A stretch of 64,000 bases of DNA from Salipaludibacillus daqingensis (GTDB taxonomy: Bacteria > Bacillota > Bacilli > Bacillales > Salisediminibacteriaceae), in NCBI RefSeq assembly GCF_029891575.1, contig NZ_JARZHF010000002.1, forward strand, positions 310,001 to 374,000, read 5' to 3'. Shown piece after piece: positions 1-9,919 of this stretch. The first letter of the stretch is position 1. The number at the start of each line of letters is the position of its first letter. The notes beneath the pieces are model-generated. The model did not search any database. It was not told the DNA's origin and saw only the letters and a list, made by a program, of their open reading frames with translations. Position numbers and translations under genes: made by a program.

Positions 1-32
1 ATCGTACTTATAAATGGCAAAAAAGTCGCCAT
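1..32 (-). CDS. Start of a gene cut by the left window edge; possibly a DUF420/CtaM-like oxidase-assembly membrane protein
   Basis: On the minus strand an ATG at 32 follows a strong GAGGGGGGAAATT ribosome binding site and opens a frame (MATFLPFIST) that continues past base 1. The short LPFIST beginning resembles the N-terminus of DUF420 (YozB/CtaM) proteins, which help mature aa3/caa3 oxidase and often lie near cta genes. Ten residues cannot settle identity; CtaG is the other obvious candidate for this position. Confidence 0.4.
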   Translation of the reverse strand, partial: MATFLPFIST

Positions 33-138
33 AATTTCCCCCCTCACTCTCTGTTCAATCGTTATTAATACAAAGTTATTCTACCATATTTTTTTAAAAT
101 CGACGAAATAAACCTCTTCAATATAGTGACAAATGGAA

Positions 139-167
139 AAGAGTACTTCCAATTAGGAAGTACTCTC
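139..167 (-). terminator. Terminator downstream of ctaF
   Basis: A 10-bp perfect stem (GAGTACTTCC / GGAAGTACTC) with a 5-nt loop is followed on the minus strand by a short T run. It lies between the ctaF stop and the next minus-strand gene and would end the ctaBCDEF transcript. Confidence 0.65.
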
Positions 168-176
168 TCCATAAGT

Positions 177-524
177 CTAGTATTTCACTACTCCAATTAA
201 CAACATGAGGGCAGCAACAGTTAGTACAGCTATAAATAACCCTGACCATATCATGATGTTGACCCATGCTGTTCCCTTCTCATTCATATGCATGAAAAAG
301 TAAAGCTGAAGAGTAACCTGAATAGCAGCTAATAATAGAATAAACGGGATTGCAAATCCACTAGGAATGGCATCACTTGCGATGGATAAAAAGGCCATCG
401 ACGTAATGAAAATCATTAATACAAAAGAAACAAGCTGCGTACGCATCTCTTTTTTAAGTTTTCGTTGTGTGTTCTTTGTTGGTTCTCCTTGTAAAGGAGC
501 ACTAGGATCTACATGTGAACTCAT
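177..524 (-). CDS. ctaF: Cytochrome c oxidase subunit IVB (caa3-type)
   Basis: Small subunit of the caa3 terminal oxidase in the cytoplasmic membrane. The 115-residue product has a short charged N-terminus and three hydrophobic segments (about residues 30-50, 55-75 and 87-113), as expected for the bacterial COX4/CyoD family. A RBS (AGGAGG) precedes the ATG. It is the last gene of the ctaBCDEF run, 4 bp after ctaE, and a terminator follows. Assignment rests on size, membrane layout and position. It probably stabilises assembly of the large subunits; no redox ligands are expected in it. Confidence 0.93.
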   Translation of the reverse strand: MSSHVDPSAPLQGEPTKNTQRKLKKEMRTQLVSFVLMIFITSMAFLSIASDAIPSGFAIPFILLLAAIQVTLQLYFFMHMNEKGTAWVNIMIWSGLFIAVLTVAALMLLIGVVKY

Positions 525-528
525 TTGC

Positions 529-1152
529 TCAACCTCCTATTCCTAATAAATATACAACAGTGAAGATAAACACCCAAACAACGTCAATAAAGTGCCAATA
601 CAATACCGCTGTATAAAACTTAGGAGCATTGGTTAATGTCAAACCAGATTTTCTGTAACGAATTAGTAATGTAGTAATCCACAGAACACCGAATAATACG
701 TGAGCCCCGTGTGTTCCTACTAACGTGTAGAAAGCCGAAGCAAAGGCACTCGTAGAGAAACCTAAGCCTTGATGGTAATACTCATAAAACTCATAGATTT
801 CAAATACTAGAAACGCAACGCCTAAAGCGACCGTTGCCCACATCCAAATAAGTAAACCTTTGTAATTACCACGCTTCATGTTAATAACAGCAAACACACT
901 CGTTAAACTACTTGTTAATAAAATCATTGTCATAATAAATACAAGGTCTAAGTGGAATAAATCAGCTGGACCTGGTCCATCAAGGACCCCACTTCGTAAA
1001 CCTAAATATGTTCCAAATAAGCTTCCAAATAAAACCGTTTCTCCACCTAAGAAAAACCAAAAACCTAAATACTTATTTCTACCTTCCAGTGTCGCCTTCT
1101 CCGGATTAGGAGGAAGGGTCTGCTGTTGTTCCATTGCTTCGTTTTCAGCCAT
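529..1152 (-). CDS. ctaE: Cytochrome c oxidase subunit III (caa3-type)
   Basis: Membrane subunit III of the caa3 oxidase. The 207-residue protein has five predicted membrane segments and the subunit III hallmarks, including THGAHVLFG near residue 147 and a C-terminal WHFIDVVWVFIF segment. It has no metal centres; family members support stable proton pumping and assembly. RBS GGAGGG lies upstream, ctaD ends 2 bp before the start and ctaF begins 4 bp after the stop, so translation is probably coupled through the operon. Confidence 0.96.
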   Translation of the reverse strand: MAENEAMEQQQTLPPNPEKATLEGRNKYLGFWFFLGGETVLFGSLFGTYLGLRSGVLDGPGPADLFHLDLVFIMTMILLTSSLTSVFAVINMKRGNYKGLLIWMWATVALGVAFLVFEIYEFYEYYHQGLGFSTSAFASAFYTLVGTHGAHVLFGVLWITTLLIRYRKSGLTLTNAPKFYTAVLYWHFIDVVWVFIFTVVYLLGIGG

Positions 1153-1154
1153 GA

Positions 1155-2987
1155 TTAACCCTCCTCCTTATCACGTTTAATTTCTTCAACTGGAATATGG
1201 TATCCATGGTCTTCTTTGATTGACCGAACAAACATGGATCCAAATGTAACACCTAAACCAGCGATGATCAATGGGATAACCATGTAGATAAACCCAAAAC
1301 TAGCGATAATTAACCCTAGAGAAATTAATACTGGAAGGATCGTTCCATTTGGCATATGAATGTCACCTAACGGTTCTGCTGCTTTCATTTTACCGTCACC
1401 TTCATATTTTTCATACCAATAAGCATCTAAATCTCGCACAAGCGGTGTCTGCGCAAAGTTATACTCAGGTACTGGTGATGGCGTCGTCCACTCAAGTGTA
1501 CGCCCATCCCATGGATCTGCTGCATTTTCTTTATTATTTGTTGAAACGAAGATATTAATTAAGAACAAGATGAACGCAATCGTCATTAAGAATGCACCCA
1601 TTGTACTAATAAAGTTCATACTCTCTAGCCCTTGACCGCCTAAGTAAGAAGCAACACGTCGCTGCATACCCATTAGTCCTAAGAAATGCTGGACAAAGAA
1701 AGTAAGGTGGAACCCTGTTAAGAATAACCAGAAGAACCATTTTCCTAATGTTTCATTTAGACGATATCCGAACATCTTCGGCCACCAGTAGAATGCTCCA
1801 CCGAACAAGCCTAGGACAACCCCACCGATAATAACGTAGTGAAAGTGGGCGACTACGAAATACGTATCATGAAACTGATAGTTCGCAGCACTTGTTGCTA
1901 ACATAACACCTGTGACCCCACCCATAACAAAGGATGGAATAAAACCTAAAGCAAATAAATTTGCCGTTGTGAACTGAATACGCCCTCCCCAAAGGGTTAG
2001 TAGCCAGTTGAATATCTTGATCCCTGTCGGAACAGCAATGGCCATTGTAGCTACTGCAAATATTGCATTGGCAACTGGTCCCATTCCTACTGTAAACATG
2101 TGGTGAGCCCAAACCATGAATCCAAGGAAACCAATGATTAATGTTGCAAAAACCATTGCAGAATATCCAAACAATCGTTTTTTCGCAAATGTTGGAAGAA
2201 TTTCTGAAAATATACCAAATGCTGGTAAAATTAAAATGTAAACTTCCGGGTGACCAAAAATCCAGAACAAATGTTGCCAAATAATAACGTTACCACCGAA
2301 GTCAACAGCGAAAAACGTTCCTCCAAATAATCGTTCAAGCATTAATAATAATAAACCAATTGTTAACGCTGGAAATGCAAACAGAATTAACATAGAAGCT
2401 ACAAATGAACTCCAAGTAAATAATGGCATTCTCATCATGCTCATTCCTGGAGCACGCATATTAATAATTGTTACAAGGAAGTTAATACCACCAATTAGTG
2501 TCCCTAAACCACCTACTTGTAAACCTAGTACATAATAGTCAAGCCCATGACCAGGTGATTCACTAGATAATGGCACATAAGCGGTCCACCCTGCATCAGG
2601 TGCTCCACCAACAAACCAACTGACGTTTAATAATAATCCACCAAATAAAAACAGCCAAAAACCTAAAGCGTTTAAAAATGGAAACGCAACGTCACGAGCG
2701 CCTATTTGTAGTGGAATAATAAAGTTCATAAAACCAAATAACAGAGGCATGGCCGCCAAAAATATCATGGTTGTTCCATGCATCGTTAATAATTCATTAA
2801 ATGTCTGTGCCTGAACAAATGAAAATTCAGGAAACATAAGCTGAATACGCATCAAAATTGCTTCTAAACCACCTAAGGCAAAGAAAAATGCGCCCCCGGC
2901 CAAATACATAATACCAATTTTTTTATGATCGACCGTTGTCAGCCAGTCCCAAATTACATTTTTAGACTGAGCCTTTTCATAAGACAC
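1155..2987 (-). CDS. ctaD: Cytochrome c oxidase subunit I (caa3-type)
   Basis: Catalytic heme-copper subunit that reduces O2 to water and pumps protons. The 610-residue product carries the expected ligands: an early heme-a histidine in the MHGTTMIF segment, the Cu-B/cross-linked Tyr motif HPEVYILILP, the WAHHMFTVG histidine pair, and HFHYVIIGG for the two hemes. Twelve core membrane segments plus extra C-terminal helices match the long Bacillus caa3 form. It starts 26 bp after ctaC and is followed directly by ctaE. Nothing looks broken. Confidence 0.98.
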   Translation of the reverse strand: MSYEKAQSKNVIWDWLTTVDHKKIGIMYLAGGAFFFALGGLEAILMRIQLMFPEFSFVQAQTFNELLTMHGTTMIFLAAMPLLFGFMNFIIPLQIGARDVAFPFLNALGFWLFLFGGLLLNVSWFVGGAPDAGWTAYVPLSSESPGHGLDYYVLGLQVGGLGTLIGGINFLVTIINMRAPGMSMMRMPLFTWSSFVASMLILFAFPALTIGLLLLMLERLFGGTFFAVDFGGNVIIWQHLFWIFGHPEVYILILPAFGIFSEILPTFAKKRLFGYSAMVFATLIIGFLGFMVWAHHMFTVGMGPVANAIFAVATMAIAVPTGIKIFNWLLTLWGGRIQFTTANLFALGFIPSFVMGGVTGVMLATSAANYQFHDTYFVVAHFHYVIIGGVVLGLFGGAFYWWPKMFGYRLNETLGKWFFWLFLTGFHLTFFVQHFLGLMGMQRRVASYLGGQGLESMNFISTMGAFLMTIAFILFLINIFVSTNNKENAADPWDGRTLEWTTPSPVPEYNFAQTPLVRDLDAYWYEKYEGDGKMKAAEPLGDIHMPNGTILPVLISLGLIIASFGFIYMVIPLIIAGLGVTFGSMFVRSIKEDHGYHIPVEEIKRDKEEG

Positions 2988-3013
2988 GTTGTTATACCCC
3001 CTTTTACAACCTA

Positions 3014-4057
3014 TTAATCTTCTAGTATTTTTAATTCATTGAGATATGCAATGAGTGCTTCCATTTCTTCGTCATTAATTGCATCATGGTTGAAATTAGG
3101 CATCTCATTTCCTGGCTTGTATTCTTGTGTATCTCTGAGCCAAGCTTCTAAATTTTCATCGGTAGGGTCCAAATACCCTGCTAAAGCTTCTCGTTCACCA
3201 TAGTTTGTTAAGTTAGGCCCAGTATTTCCACCTTCATCACCAACTGCGTGACAACTAATACAGCTTTGCTCGAATACTCCGCGACCATCAACAGCAACTT
3301 CCCCTTCTGGGTCTGTTACTTGTTCAGGTGGTTCTGCCATATTTGTCGCCCAAGTATCAAAAGTATCTGGGTCTACTGCAATGACTTTGAAATCCATTTG
3401 CCAATGAGATGGGCCACAAAGTTCTGTACATTTACCCATGTAAACACCCTCTTCTGGTGCTTCAAACCACATGTCATTTTCAATTCCAGGCACATTATCT
3501 TGTTTACCTGCTAAAGCCGGCACCCAAAATGAATGAATGACATCCGAAGACTGAAGATTAATAATGATTCTTGTGTCTGTTGGAATGTACATCTCTTGGC
3601 CTGAAGTAATTTCATATTCAGGATAGTCGAATTCCCACCAAAATTGGTGAGCTGTAACATCAATTGTTATATGATCTATTTCTTCTCCTTCTCCCGCTTC
3701 TTCATCAGTAACTCCAACGTCTGCTAACGTGAACGTATCCATCACGTTCGGAATAGCTAGCATTAAGAGTAATAGAATCGGAATTGTTGTCCAGATTATT
3801 TCTAGCGTACGATTTCCGTGTACTTGCTTAGGAATATGAGTATCTCCTGGCTTTTCTCGGAAACGGTAAATAACAAAAATGTAAATAGAAAACACAATGA
3901 CCATGACAAATATCATAATATACAAGCTAAGCTGGATTAAGGAATACTGCATTTCTGCAACAGGTCCTTGCGGATCAAGAGCTGATAAATTTTCAACTCC
4001 GCAACCAGTCATCAGCAAGATGAAAGATATCGGAAGTAGTCGCCATATATACTTCAT
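3014..4057 (-). CDS. ctaC: Cytochrome c oxidase subunit II with fused cytochrome c domain, lipoprotein
   Basis: Electron-entry subunit of caa3 oxidase. A signal peptide ends in a lipobox (MTGC, Cys about residue 19), so the mature protein is probably lipid-anchored. Two membrane helices follow (about 40-65 and 85-105), then a cupredoxin domain with the Cu-A site in CTELCGPSHWQMDF, then a C-terminal cytochrome c domain with CISCH heme attachment and a likely Met ligand in EMPNF. The covalent heme c domain defines the oxidase as caa3. RBS GAGGGG precedes the ATG. It lies between ctaB and ctaD. Confidence 0.97.
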   Translation of the reverse strand: MKYIWRLLPISFILLMTGCGVENLSALDPQGPVAEMQYSLIQLSLYIMIFVMVIVFSIYIFVIYRFREKPGDTHIPKQVHGNRTLEIIWTTIPILLLLMLAIPNVMDTFTLADVGVTDEEAGEGEEIDHITIDVTAHQFWWEFDYPEYEITSGQEMYIPTDTRIIINLQSSDVIHSFWVPALAGKQDNVPGIENDMWFEAPEEGVYMGKCTELCGPSHWQMDFKVIAVDPDTFDTWATNMAEPPEQVTDPEGEVAVDGRGVFEQSCISCHAVGDEGGNTGPNLTNYGEREALAGYLDPTDENLEAWLRDTQEYKPGNEMPNFNHDAINDEEMEALIAYLNELKILED

Positions 4058-4094
4058 CTCGTCTCAAACCCCTCTTTCTGTAGTGAATATTTTT

Positions 4095-5036
4095 TTAAAA
4101 CATGTGAACAATAACCATCAGGACAAACATAATTGTTAAATAATTCAACGAGTAAATAAACATTTGATTTGCCCATTTTAAGTCATCTTTCATCTTTAAG
4201 CCCGCTAATCCTAAAACTAGCCAACCTCCCCCTAATACTACTGCTGCAACAGTATAAACTACCCCGAAGTCAGCTATAAACAGTGATACAGGAATCAATG
4301 CCGCTACATACCAAATAATCTGCCGCTTCGTAAAAGCAAATCCAGCTACAACAGGTAACATCGGTATCCCAGCTGCTTTATACTCATCGGATCGTTTCAT
4401 TGCAAGAGCTAAAAAGTGTGGTGGTTGCCATACAAACATGATTAAAAACATCGCCCATGCGTAAGGATGTAATCCCGGATCAATCGCTGCCCATCCAATA
4501 AGTGGAGGCACAGCACCTGCAAAACTACCGACAATAGTGTTCAATGTTGTTGTTCTTTTCGTCCACATGGAGTAAAGAACAACATAAGTAATTAAACCAG
4601 CCACACCTATGACGGCTGCTGAAAAAGTCGTCATTGCGAGAAAAGCTGTTCCCCCTATTGAAAGAGCGAGACCATACGTCAATGTTTGTTTTCCTGTTAA
4701 CTGTCCGTTCACAGTTGGACGAGCTTTCGTACGTTCCATTAAATGATCTATATCTCGGTCAATATAATTATTAAGTGCACAACCACCGGCTATTATTAAT
4801 GCTGCTCCCAATAATGCTAGTAACGCATTTAAAGGATCATTCCCCAAAGTTGTACCTGTATAATAAGCTGCTAAGTAAAGACCCGCAAATGTTGTAATCA
4901 GATTAGACATCACAATCCCAGTTTTTGAGATAGCCAAATATTCTCTCCAACCAGCCTGTTTTACTTGTTCATTATTTTGAACGTGGCTGATTGTTTGCGC
5001 TGAAGATATCGTGGTCATTTTACTCAATTCATTCAC
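4095..5036 (-). CDS. ctaB: Protoheme IX farnesyltransferase (heme O synthase)
   Basis: UbiA-family membrane prenyltransferase that adds a farnesyl group to heme B, giving heme O for CtaA and the oxidase. The 313-residue protein has about nine membrane segments and the two Asp-rich prenyl-binding motifs: NNYIDRDID near residue 90 and a second conserved loop around [13 protein letters not shown]. It is the first gene of the minus-strand cta run and diverges from ctaA. A G-rich RBS (GGGGGGGTGA) lies very close to this ATG; a TTG three codons later (5027) has better spacing and is an alternative start. Confidence 0.95.
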   Translation of the reverse strand: MNELSKMTTISSAQTISHVQNNEQVKQAGWREYLAISKTGIVMSNLITTFAGLYLAAYYTGTTLGNDPLNALLALLGAALIIAGGCALNNYIDRDIDHLMERTKARPTVNGQLTGKQTLTYGLALSIGGTAFLAMTTFSAAVIGVAGLITYVVLYSMWTKRTTTLNTIVGSFAGAVPPLIGWAAIDPGLHPYAWAMFLIMFVWQPPHFLALAMKRSDEYKAAGIPMLPVVAGFAFTKRQIIWYVAALIPVSLFIADFGVVYTVAAVVLGGGWLVLGLAGLKMKDDLKWANQMFIYSLNYLTIMFVLMVIVHMF

Positions 5037-5521
5037 CCCCCCATATTATTCTTCTTCTCATAATCAAACCATGTTTCCTTATTCAAGTCTAACAATTTGC
5101 TTTGATAAATCTAATTAAATAGCGAGCAAATTATTATTCTCTAAAAACTTAAATAATATAGCGAAACGTTTATCGGTTTAAAAATTCACCATCCATTCAC
5201 ATTATAAAGGAAGATTCAGTGATTTTCATCACATTTTTTTCGCAACTTGTTCTAACCTCTCTTTTTCTTACTAAGTTTACACAATAAACCACGTTATTAC
5301 TATGGTTATATTATATAGCATTTACTGAAATGATGGAAAGAAATATTTTTGGAAGTTTATATATGATCTGTAAGTGAAGTTTCGTTGACTTTTCAGTAAA
5401 GAATTCATAAAATGAAGAACGAGCTGTTATTTTTAGAAAGAAAAATTCAGATGATTTTTTAAAATAATTTTTATACTTTTTACTTTTAAAAGTATTTAAA
5501 TAATAGAAAGACGGTGGGAAG
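5037..5521. other. Divergent ctaB/ctaA intergenic region
   Basis: A 485-bp AT-rich region with no credible gene separates the divergent ctaB and ctaA. It holds a candidate ctaB promoter and a palindromic operator (separate entry). I could not place a convincing sigma-A promoter for ctaA. In B. subtilis this interval is the binding region for ResD and CcpA; I found no convincing cre site here. Confidence 0.6.
5201..5233 (-). promoter_or_regulatory. Candidate ctaB promoter with overlapping Fnr-type palindrome
   Basis: On the minus strand TGTGATGAAAATCACT (5218-5233) matches the Fnr/CRP-family pattern TGTGA-N6-TCAC(A/T). A perfect -10 hexamer TATAAT lies at 5201-5206. With a 17-bp spacer the -35 would fall at 5224-5229, inside the palindrome. 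That geometry suggests repression of the cta operon rather than activation, which normally needs the site near -41.5. Confidence 0.45.
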
Positions 5522-6418
5522 ATGCATCGGTTTTTACAAATATTCGGTATCATTACTACCTTTGGTATGCTTGTTGTGATTATCCAAGGTGCTTTAGTAA
5601 CACAAACAGGTTCAGGGGATGCCTGTGGAGCTGAGTGGCCCCTATGCTACGGGCAATTAATTCCAGAAGACCCTACAATCGCAACTTTAATTGAGTACAC
5701 ACATAGGCTCGTTTCAGCCATCTTAGGATTGATGGTCATAACCCACTCTATCTGGAGCTGGAAAGCCCTTCGTAACATGAAAGAAACGAAACTTTTTGCC
5801 ATTTTAGCCGTAGTTTTTATTATTTTTCAAGGTTTACTAGGTGCTGGAGCAGTCGTTTGGGGACAATCTAATGCCATTATGGCCTTACATTTTGGTTTTT
5901 CTCTCATATCATTTACTAGTGTTTTATTACTGACGATTCTCGCATTTGAAAAAGGTAAAGATAGACTTCATTTAGCTCCGAAAATATCGGATCGCTTGCG
6001 GAAATATATTTACTTTTCTTTAGTTTATATTTATATTGTTGTTTACACTGGTGCTTACGTGAAACATACCGACTCGGGTGCTGCTTGCACGGGATGGCCC
6101 CTTTGTAACGGAGAGATTATCCCAGTTTTAGAAGGAAGAACAGCTATACAATTTGGACATCGAGTAGCCGCAGGATTACTATTTATTGTTATTCTTATTA
6201 CTTTTATTGTTGCTTTGAAACATTATCGCCATGAAAAACCATTTTTTTATTCAGCTTTCATCAGCTTTATTTTTATTACAATGCAAGTGATTAGTGGAGC
6301 GATTGTTATTTTTACCGGCTTCACACTAAACGCAACTTTGTTTCACGCATTTATGGTAAGTATATTGTTTGGAGCTGTTAGTTATACTGCATTACTAGCA
6401 TACCGATCTAAAATCTAG
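5522..6418 (+). CDS. ctaA: Heme A synthase
   Basis: Membrane enzyme that oxidises the C8 methyl group of heme O to a formyl group, giving heme A for the caa3 oxidase. The 298-residue protein has eight membrane helices arranged as two similar halves. Each half carries conserved histidines (EYTHRLVSA and FGHRVAAG; HFGFS and FHAFM) and a Cys pair: GDACGAEWPLC in the first half, GAACTGWPLC in the second. It is transcribed away from ctaB, as in B. subtilis. A bidirectional terminator follows. Confidence 0.96.
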   Translation: MHRFLQIFGIITTFGMLVVIIQGALVTQTGSGDACGAEWPLCYGQLIPEDPTIATLIEYTHRLVSAILGLMVITHSIWSWKALRNMKETKLFAILAVVFIIFQGLLGAGAVVWGQSNAIMALHFGFSLISFTSVLLLTILAFEKGKDRLHLAPKISDRLRKYIYFSLVYIYIVVYTGAYVKHTDSGAACTGWPLCNGEIIPVLEGRTAIQFGHRVAAGLLFIVILITFIVALKHYRHEKPFFYSAFISFIFITMQVISGAIVIFTGFTLNATLFHAFMVSILFGAVSYTALLAYRSKI

Positions 6419-6431
6419 GCTATGTTAAACG

Positions 6432-6466
6432 CAAAAAAACTCCCGCATGTAGCGGGAGTCTTTTTT
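6432..6466. terminator. Bidirectional terminator between ctaA and pyc
   Basis: The stem ACTCCCGC / GCGGGAGT with a 5-nt loop has A7 on one side and T6 on the other. It can end transcription of both convergent genes. Confidence 0.9.
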
Positions 6467-6472
6467 AACTTT

Positions 6473-9400
6473 CTATTCCATCTCTAACATGAGATCCCCT
6501 GCTTGTATTGCTTCTGCATTCTCCACGTGTATTTGTTCAATGACACCATCAAAAGGGGCTTGGACGGTCGTTTCCATCTTCATTGCTTCTGTAATAATGA
6601 GGTGATCTCCTCGCTTCACTTTATCTCCCTTTTCAACTAATACTTTTACAACGGTTCCTGGCATAGAAGCACCGATTTGCTTATCATCCGCTTTATCTGC
6701 CTTTTTCTTCACTGTTACTAAAGATTCTACATTTTCATCCTGAACAACGATATCTCTAGGTTGTCCATTCAATTCAAAATAAATGATACGAGTCGCATCT
6801 TTTTGAGCTTCACCAATAGAAATCAACTTAATGATTAATGTTTTACCTTGTTCAATTTCAATTTCAACTTCTTCTCCGAGCCTCAATCCATAAAAGAACG
6901 TAGCTGTGTCTAAAACAGATACATCTCCAAATTGATCAGTAAAAGCTTGGTAATCCAAGAAAACTTGTGGATATAGAGCATACGAGATCACGTCATGACT
7001 AGTAATTTGTCGACCTAACTTATGGTACAACTCTTCTTTTAATGCTTCCAAATCAACTGGTTCCATATTTTCTCCAGGTCGATGATCAATCGCTGTTTTG
7101 CCCTTCAATACGATTTTTTGTAACTTCTCTGGAAACCCTTGGTAAGGTTGACCGAGTAACCCTTGGAATAATTCAATAACAGAATCTGGGAAGTCTATCT
7201 GATCGCCTTTTTCATAAACAAGCTCTGGTGTTAGATCGTTTTGCACCATAAACAATGCCATATCACCTACAACTTTTGATGATGGAGTCACTTTCACAAT
7301 ATCCCCGAACATATCATTTACCGTGCGATACATCGTCTTCACGTCATCCCATCGATCACCTAATCCTACACCTTTCGCCTGTTGCTGTAAGTTACTATAC
7401 TGTCCTCCAGGCATTTCATGGTGATAGATTTCAGAATGAGGTGCCATCATTCCACTTTCAAAGTCTTGATAATATTTCCTCGTATCTTCCCAGAAGTGGT
7501 TTAATTCTTCCGCTTTAATAATATTAATGTTAGGTTGTCGCTCATGACCACTCAAAGCATGGCACAACGAATTCATACTCGGTTGACTCGTTAAACCTGA
7601 CATCGAACCAATTGCTGTATCAATAATATCAACACCCGCATCAATTGCTCGAGCATACGTGAACAGACCGTTACCACTCGTATCATGCGTATGAAGATGA
7701 ATTGGAATAGTCACTTCTGCTTTTAATGCAGAAACCAATTCATACGCTGCTTGCGGTTTCAGTAATCCAGCCATATCTTTAATTCCTAAAATATGTGCCC
7801 CGGCCTGCTCCAGTTCCTTCGCTAATTTCACATAATAAGCTAAATCATATTTCGTTCGGGTTGGATCAAGAATATCTCCTGTATAACACATGCTAGCTTC
7901 AGCGATTTTACCTGATTTTCTTACTGCTTCAATGGCTGGACGCATTCCCTCTAACCAATTTAAACTGTCAAAAATACGGAATACATCAATGCCAGCTTCT
8001 GCCGACTTTTCAACAAACTCGTCAATTAAGTTATCTGGATAGTTTTTGTACCCTACCGCATTAGAAGCCCTTAATAACATTTGAAATAATACATTCGGAG
8101 CTTTTTTCCGTAAAACCAACAATCTTTCCCATGGATCTTCATGAAGGAAACGCATCGAAACATCAAAGGTTGCCCCACCCCACATCTCTAAAGAAAATAA
8201 ATTCGGCAACAATTGGGCTGTAGGCTCTGCAATATGTTTCAAATCATTCGTTCTCATTCTAGTCGCAAGTAAAGATTGATGAGCATCGCGGAACGTTGTA
8301 TCTGTTAGCAACACTTCTTTTTGAGATTTTACCCAATCAGCTAAACCTTCTGGACCTAATCGGTCAAGAAGTTGCTTTGTTCCTTCAGGTGAAGGTTGCT
8401 GCATCGATAGTTTCGGGGTTCTCCGATTTTCAAAAACAGGTTTTTTCTTTTTTCCAATACTAGGATAGCCATTAACAGTTGTTCGTCCAATAAATGACAA
8501 CATTTTTGTTCCACGGTCTTTTCGTTTCGGAAAAACAAAAAGTTCCGGTGATTCATCAATAAATGATGTATTGTATGTTCCATTTAGAAATCGCTCGTGC
8601 ATGACCACATTTTCTAAAAAAGCAATATTCGTTTTAATCCCTCTAATCCGAAATTCTTTTAAATTTCGGACCATTTTATGTGCTGCTTTATCAAATGACA
8701 ATGCCCATGTAGATACTTTAACTAACAAAGAATCATAGTGCGGTGAAATAACAGCCCCTTGAAATCCATTTCCAGCATCTAAACGAACACCAAAACCGCC
8801 ACCTGTTCGATAAGCCATAATTCTCCCTGTATCAGGCATGAAGTCATTTTGAGGATCTTCCGTTGTTACACGGGATTGAATTGCATACCCATGAGTGAAA
8901 ATATCTTTCTGCTGCGGAATAGCAATATCGTCTCCGTGTAAATTTTTTCCATCAGCAATCATCAACTGAGAATGAACAATATCGATACCAGTAATCATTT
9001 CTGTAATCGTGTGTTCAACTTGAATTCGAGGGTTCACCTCAATGAAAAAGAATTCTTCTTCGTCTGTTACAAGAAATTCAACTGTTCCTGCGTTGATGTA
9101 TCCAATATTATTCATTAAGTGTAACGCGGAGTTACATATGTCCTCTCTTGCTTTTTCAGATAGTGATACGCTAGGCGCTACTTCGACAACTTTTTGATGT
9201 CTTCTCTGTACGGAGCAGTCACGCTCATATAAATGAACGAGATTCCCGTGATGGTCGCCAAGGACCTGCACTTCAATATGTTTAGGGTTTTCTACAAATT
9301 TTTCCACATATACTTCGTCATTCCCAAAGGCTGACTTCGCTTCCGAGCGAGCTCGATCAAATGCTTCGCTCAAATCCTCTCTCGAACGAACGATTCGCAT

Positions 9401-9919
9401 TCCACGACCTCCACCACCTAAGGAAGCTTTTATAATTATTGGAAACCCATGCTCATCTGAAAACTCAATGACTTCCTCTTCACTAGTTACTGGTCCGTCC
9501 GTTCCTGGAATAACAGGAATATTAGATTCAATTGCCGTTGTTCTCGCTTTCACTTTATCGCCAAACATGTTTAAGTGTTCAATCGATGGACCGATAAAAA
9601 TAATCCCTTCTTCATCGCATCTGCGAGCGAACTCAATGTTCTCTGATAAAAATCCGTATCCTGGATGAATAGCATCGACGCCGTTTCGTTTTGCTACTTC
9701 AATAATGCTTTCAATATCCAAATAAGCATCAATTGGCTTTTTTCCTTCCCCAACTAAATAAGCTTCATCCGCTTTGTATCTGTGAAATGCACCTGTATCT
9801 TCTTTCGAATAAATGGCTACCGTACGAATATTTAACTCTGTGCATGCTCGAAAAATCCGAATCGCAATTTCACCACGATTTGCAACTAATACTTTACTTA
9901 ATTTGTCTAAACGGTTCAC
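6473..9919 (-). CDS. pyc: Pyruvate carboxylase
   Basis: Biotin enzyme that carboxylates pyruvate to oxaloacetate with ATP and bicarbonate, refilling the TCA cycle. The 1148-residue product is full length. Its domains are: N-terminal biotin carboxylase (about 1-460) with the glycine-rich ATP loop GGGGRGMR; carboxyltransferase (about 530-830) with TTFRDAHQS and the metal-binding HTHDTSG; and the C-terminal biotinyl domain with EAMKMET, where the lysine is biotinylated. The start is a GTG after GAGGAGG. In B. subtilis ftsW sits just upstream; here there is a 544-bp gene-free gap holding a Rex-like site. Confidence 0.98.
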   Translation of the reverse strand: MNRLDKLSKVLVANRGEIAIRIFRACTELNIRTVAIYSKEDTGAFHRYKADEAYLVGEGKKPIDAYLDIESIIEVAKRNGVDAIHPGYGFLSENIEFARRCDEEGIIFIGPSIEHLNMFGDKVKARTTAIESNIPVIPGTDGPVTSEEEVIEFSDEHGFPIIIKASLGGGGRGMRIVRSREDLSEAFDRARSEAKSAFGNDEVYVEKFVENPKHIEVQVLGDHHGNLVHLYERDCSVQRRHQKVVEVAPSVSLSEKAREDICNSALHLMNNIGYINAGTVEFLVTDEEEFFFIEVNPRIQVEHTITEMITGIDIVHSQLMIADGKNLHGDDIAIPQQKDIFTHGYAIQSRVTTEDPQNDFMPDTGRIMAYRTGGGFGVRLDAGNGFQGAVISPHYDSLLVKVSTWALSFDKAAHKMVRNLKEFRIRGIKTNIAFLENVVMHERFLNGTYNTSFIDESPELFVFPKRKDRGTKMLSFIGRTTVNGYPSIGKKKKPVFENRRTPKLSMQQPSPEGTKQLLDRLGPEGLADWVKSQKEVLLTDTTFRDAHQSLLATRMRTNDLKHIAEPTAQLLPNLFSLEMWGGATFDVSMRFLHEDPWERLLVLRKKAPNVLFQMLLRASNAVGYKNYPDNLIDEFVEKSAEAGIDVFRIFDSLNWLEGMRPAIEAVRKSGKIAEASMCYTGDILDPTRTKYDLAYYVKLAKELEQAGAHILGIKDMAGLLKPQAAYELVSALKAEVTIPIHLHTHDTSGNGLFTYARAIDAGVDIIDTAIGSMSGLTSQPSMNSLCHALSGHERQPNINIIKAEELNHFWEDTRKYYQDFESGMMAPHSEIYHHEMPGGQYSNLQQQAKGVGLGDRWDDVKTMYRTVNDMFGDIVKVTPSSKVVGDMALFMVQNDLTPELVYEKGDQIDFPDSVIELFQGLLGQPYQGFPEKLQKIVLKGKTAIDHRPGENMEPVDLEALKEELYHKLGRQITSHDVISYALYPQVFLDYQAFTDQFGDVSVLDTATFFYGLRLGEEVEIEIEQGKTLIIKLISIGEAQKDATRIIYFELNGQPRDIVVQDENVESLVTVKKKADKADDKQIGASMPGTVVKVLVEKGDKVKRGDHLIITEAMKMETTVQAPFDGVIEQIHVENAEAIQAGDLMLEME

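Noticed and set aside
5155-5175. cre-like sequence (TAAACGTTT core) in the ctaB upstream region
   Set aside because: The core is symmetrical but the outer cre positions do not match TGWAANCGNTNWCA well enough to call a CcpA site.
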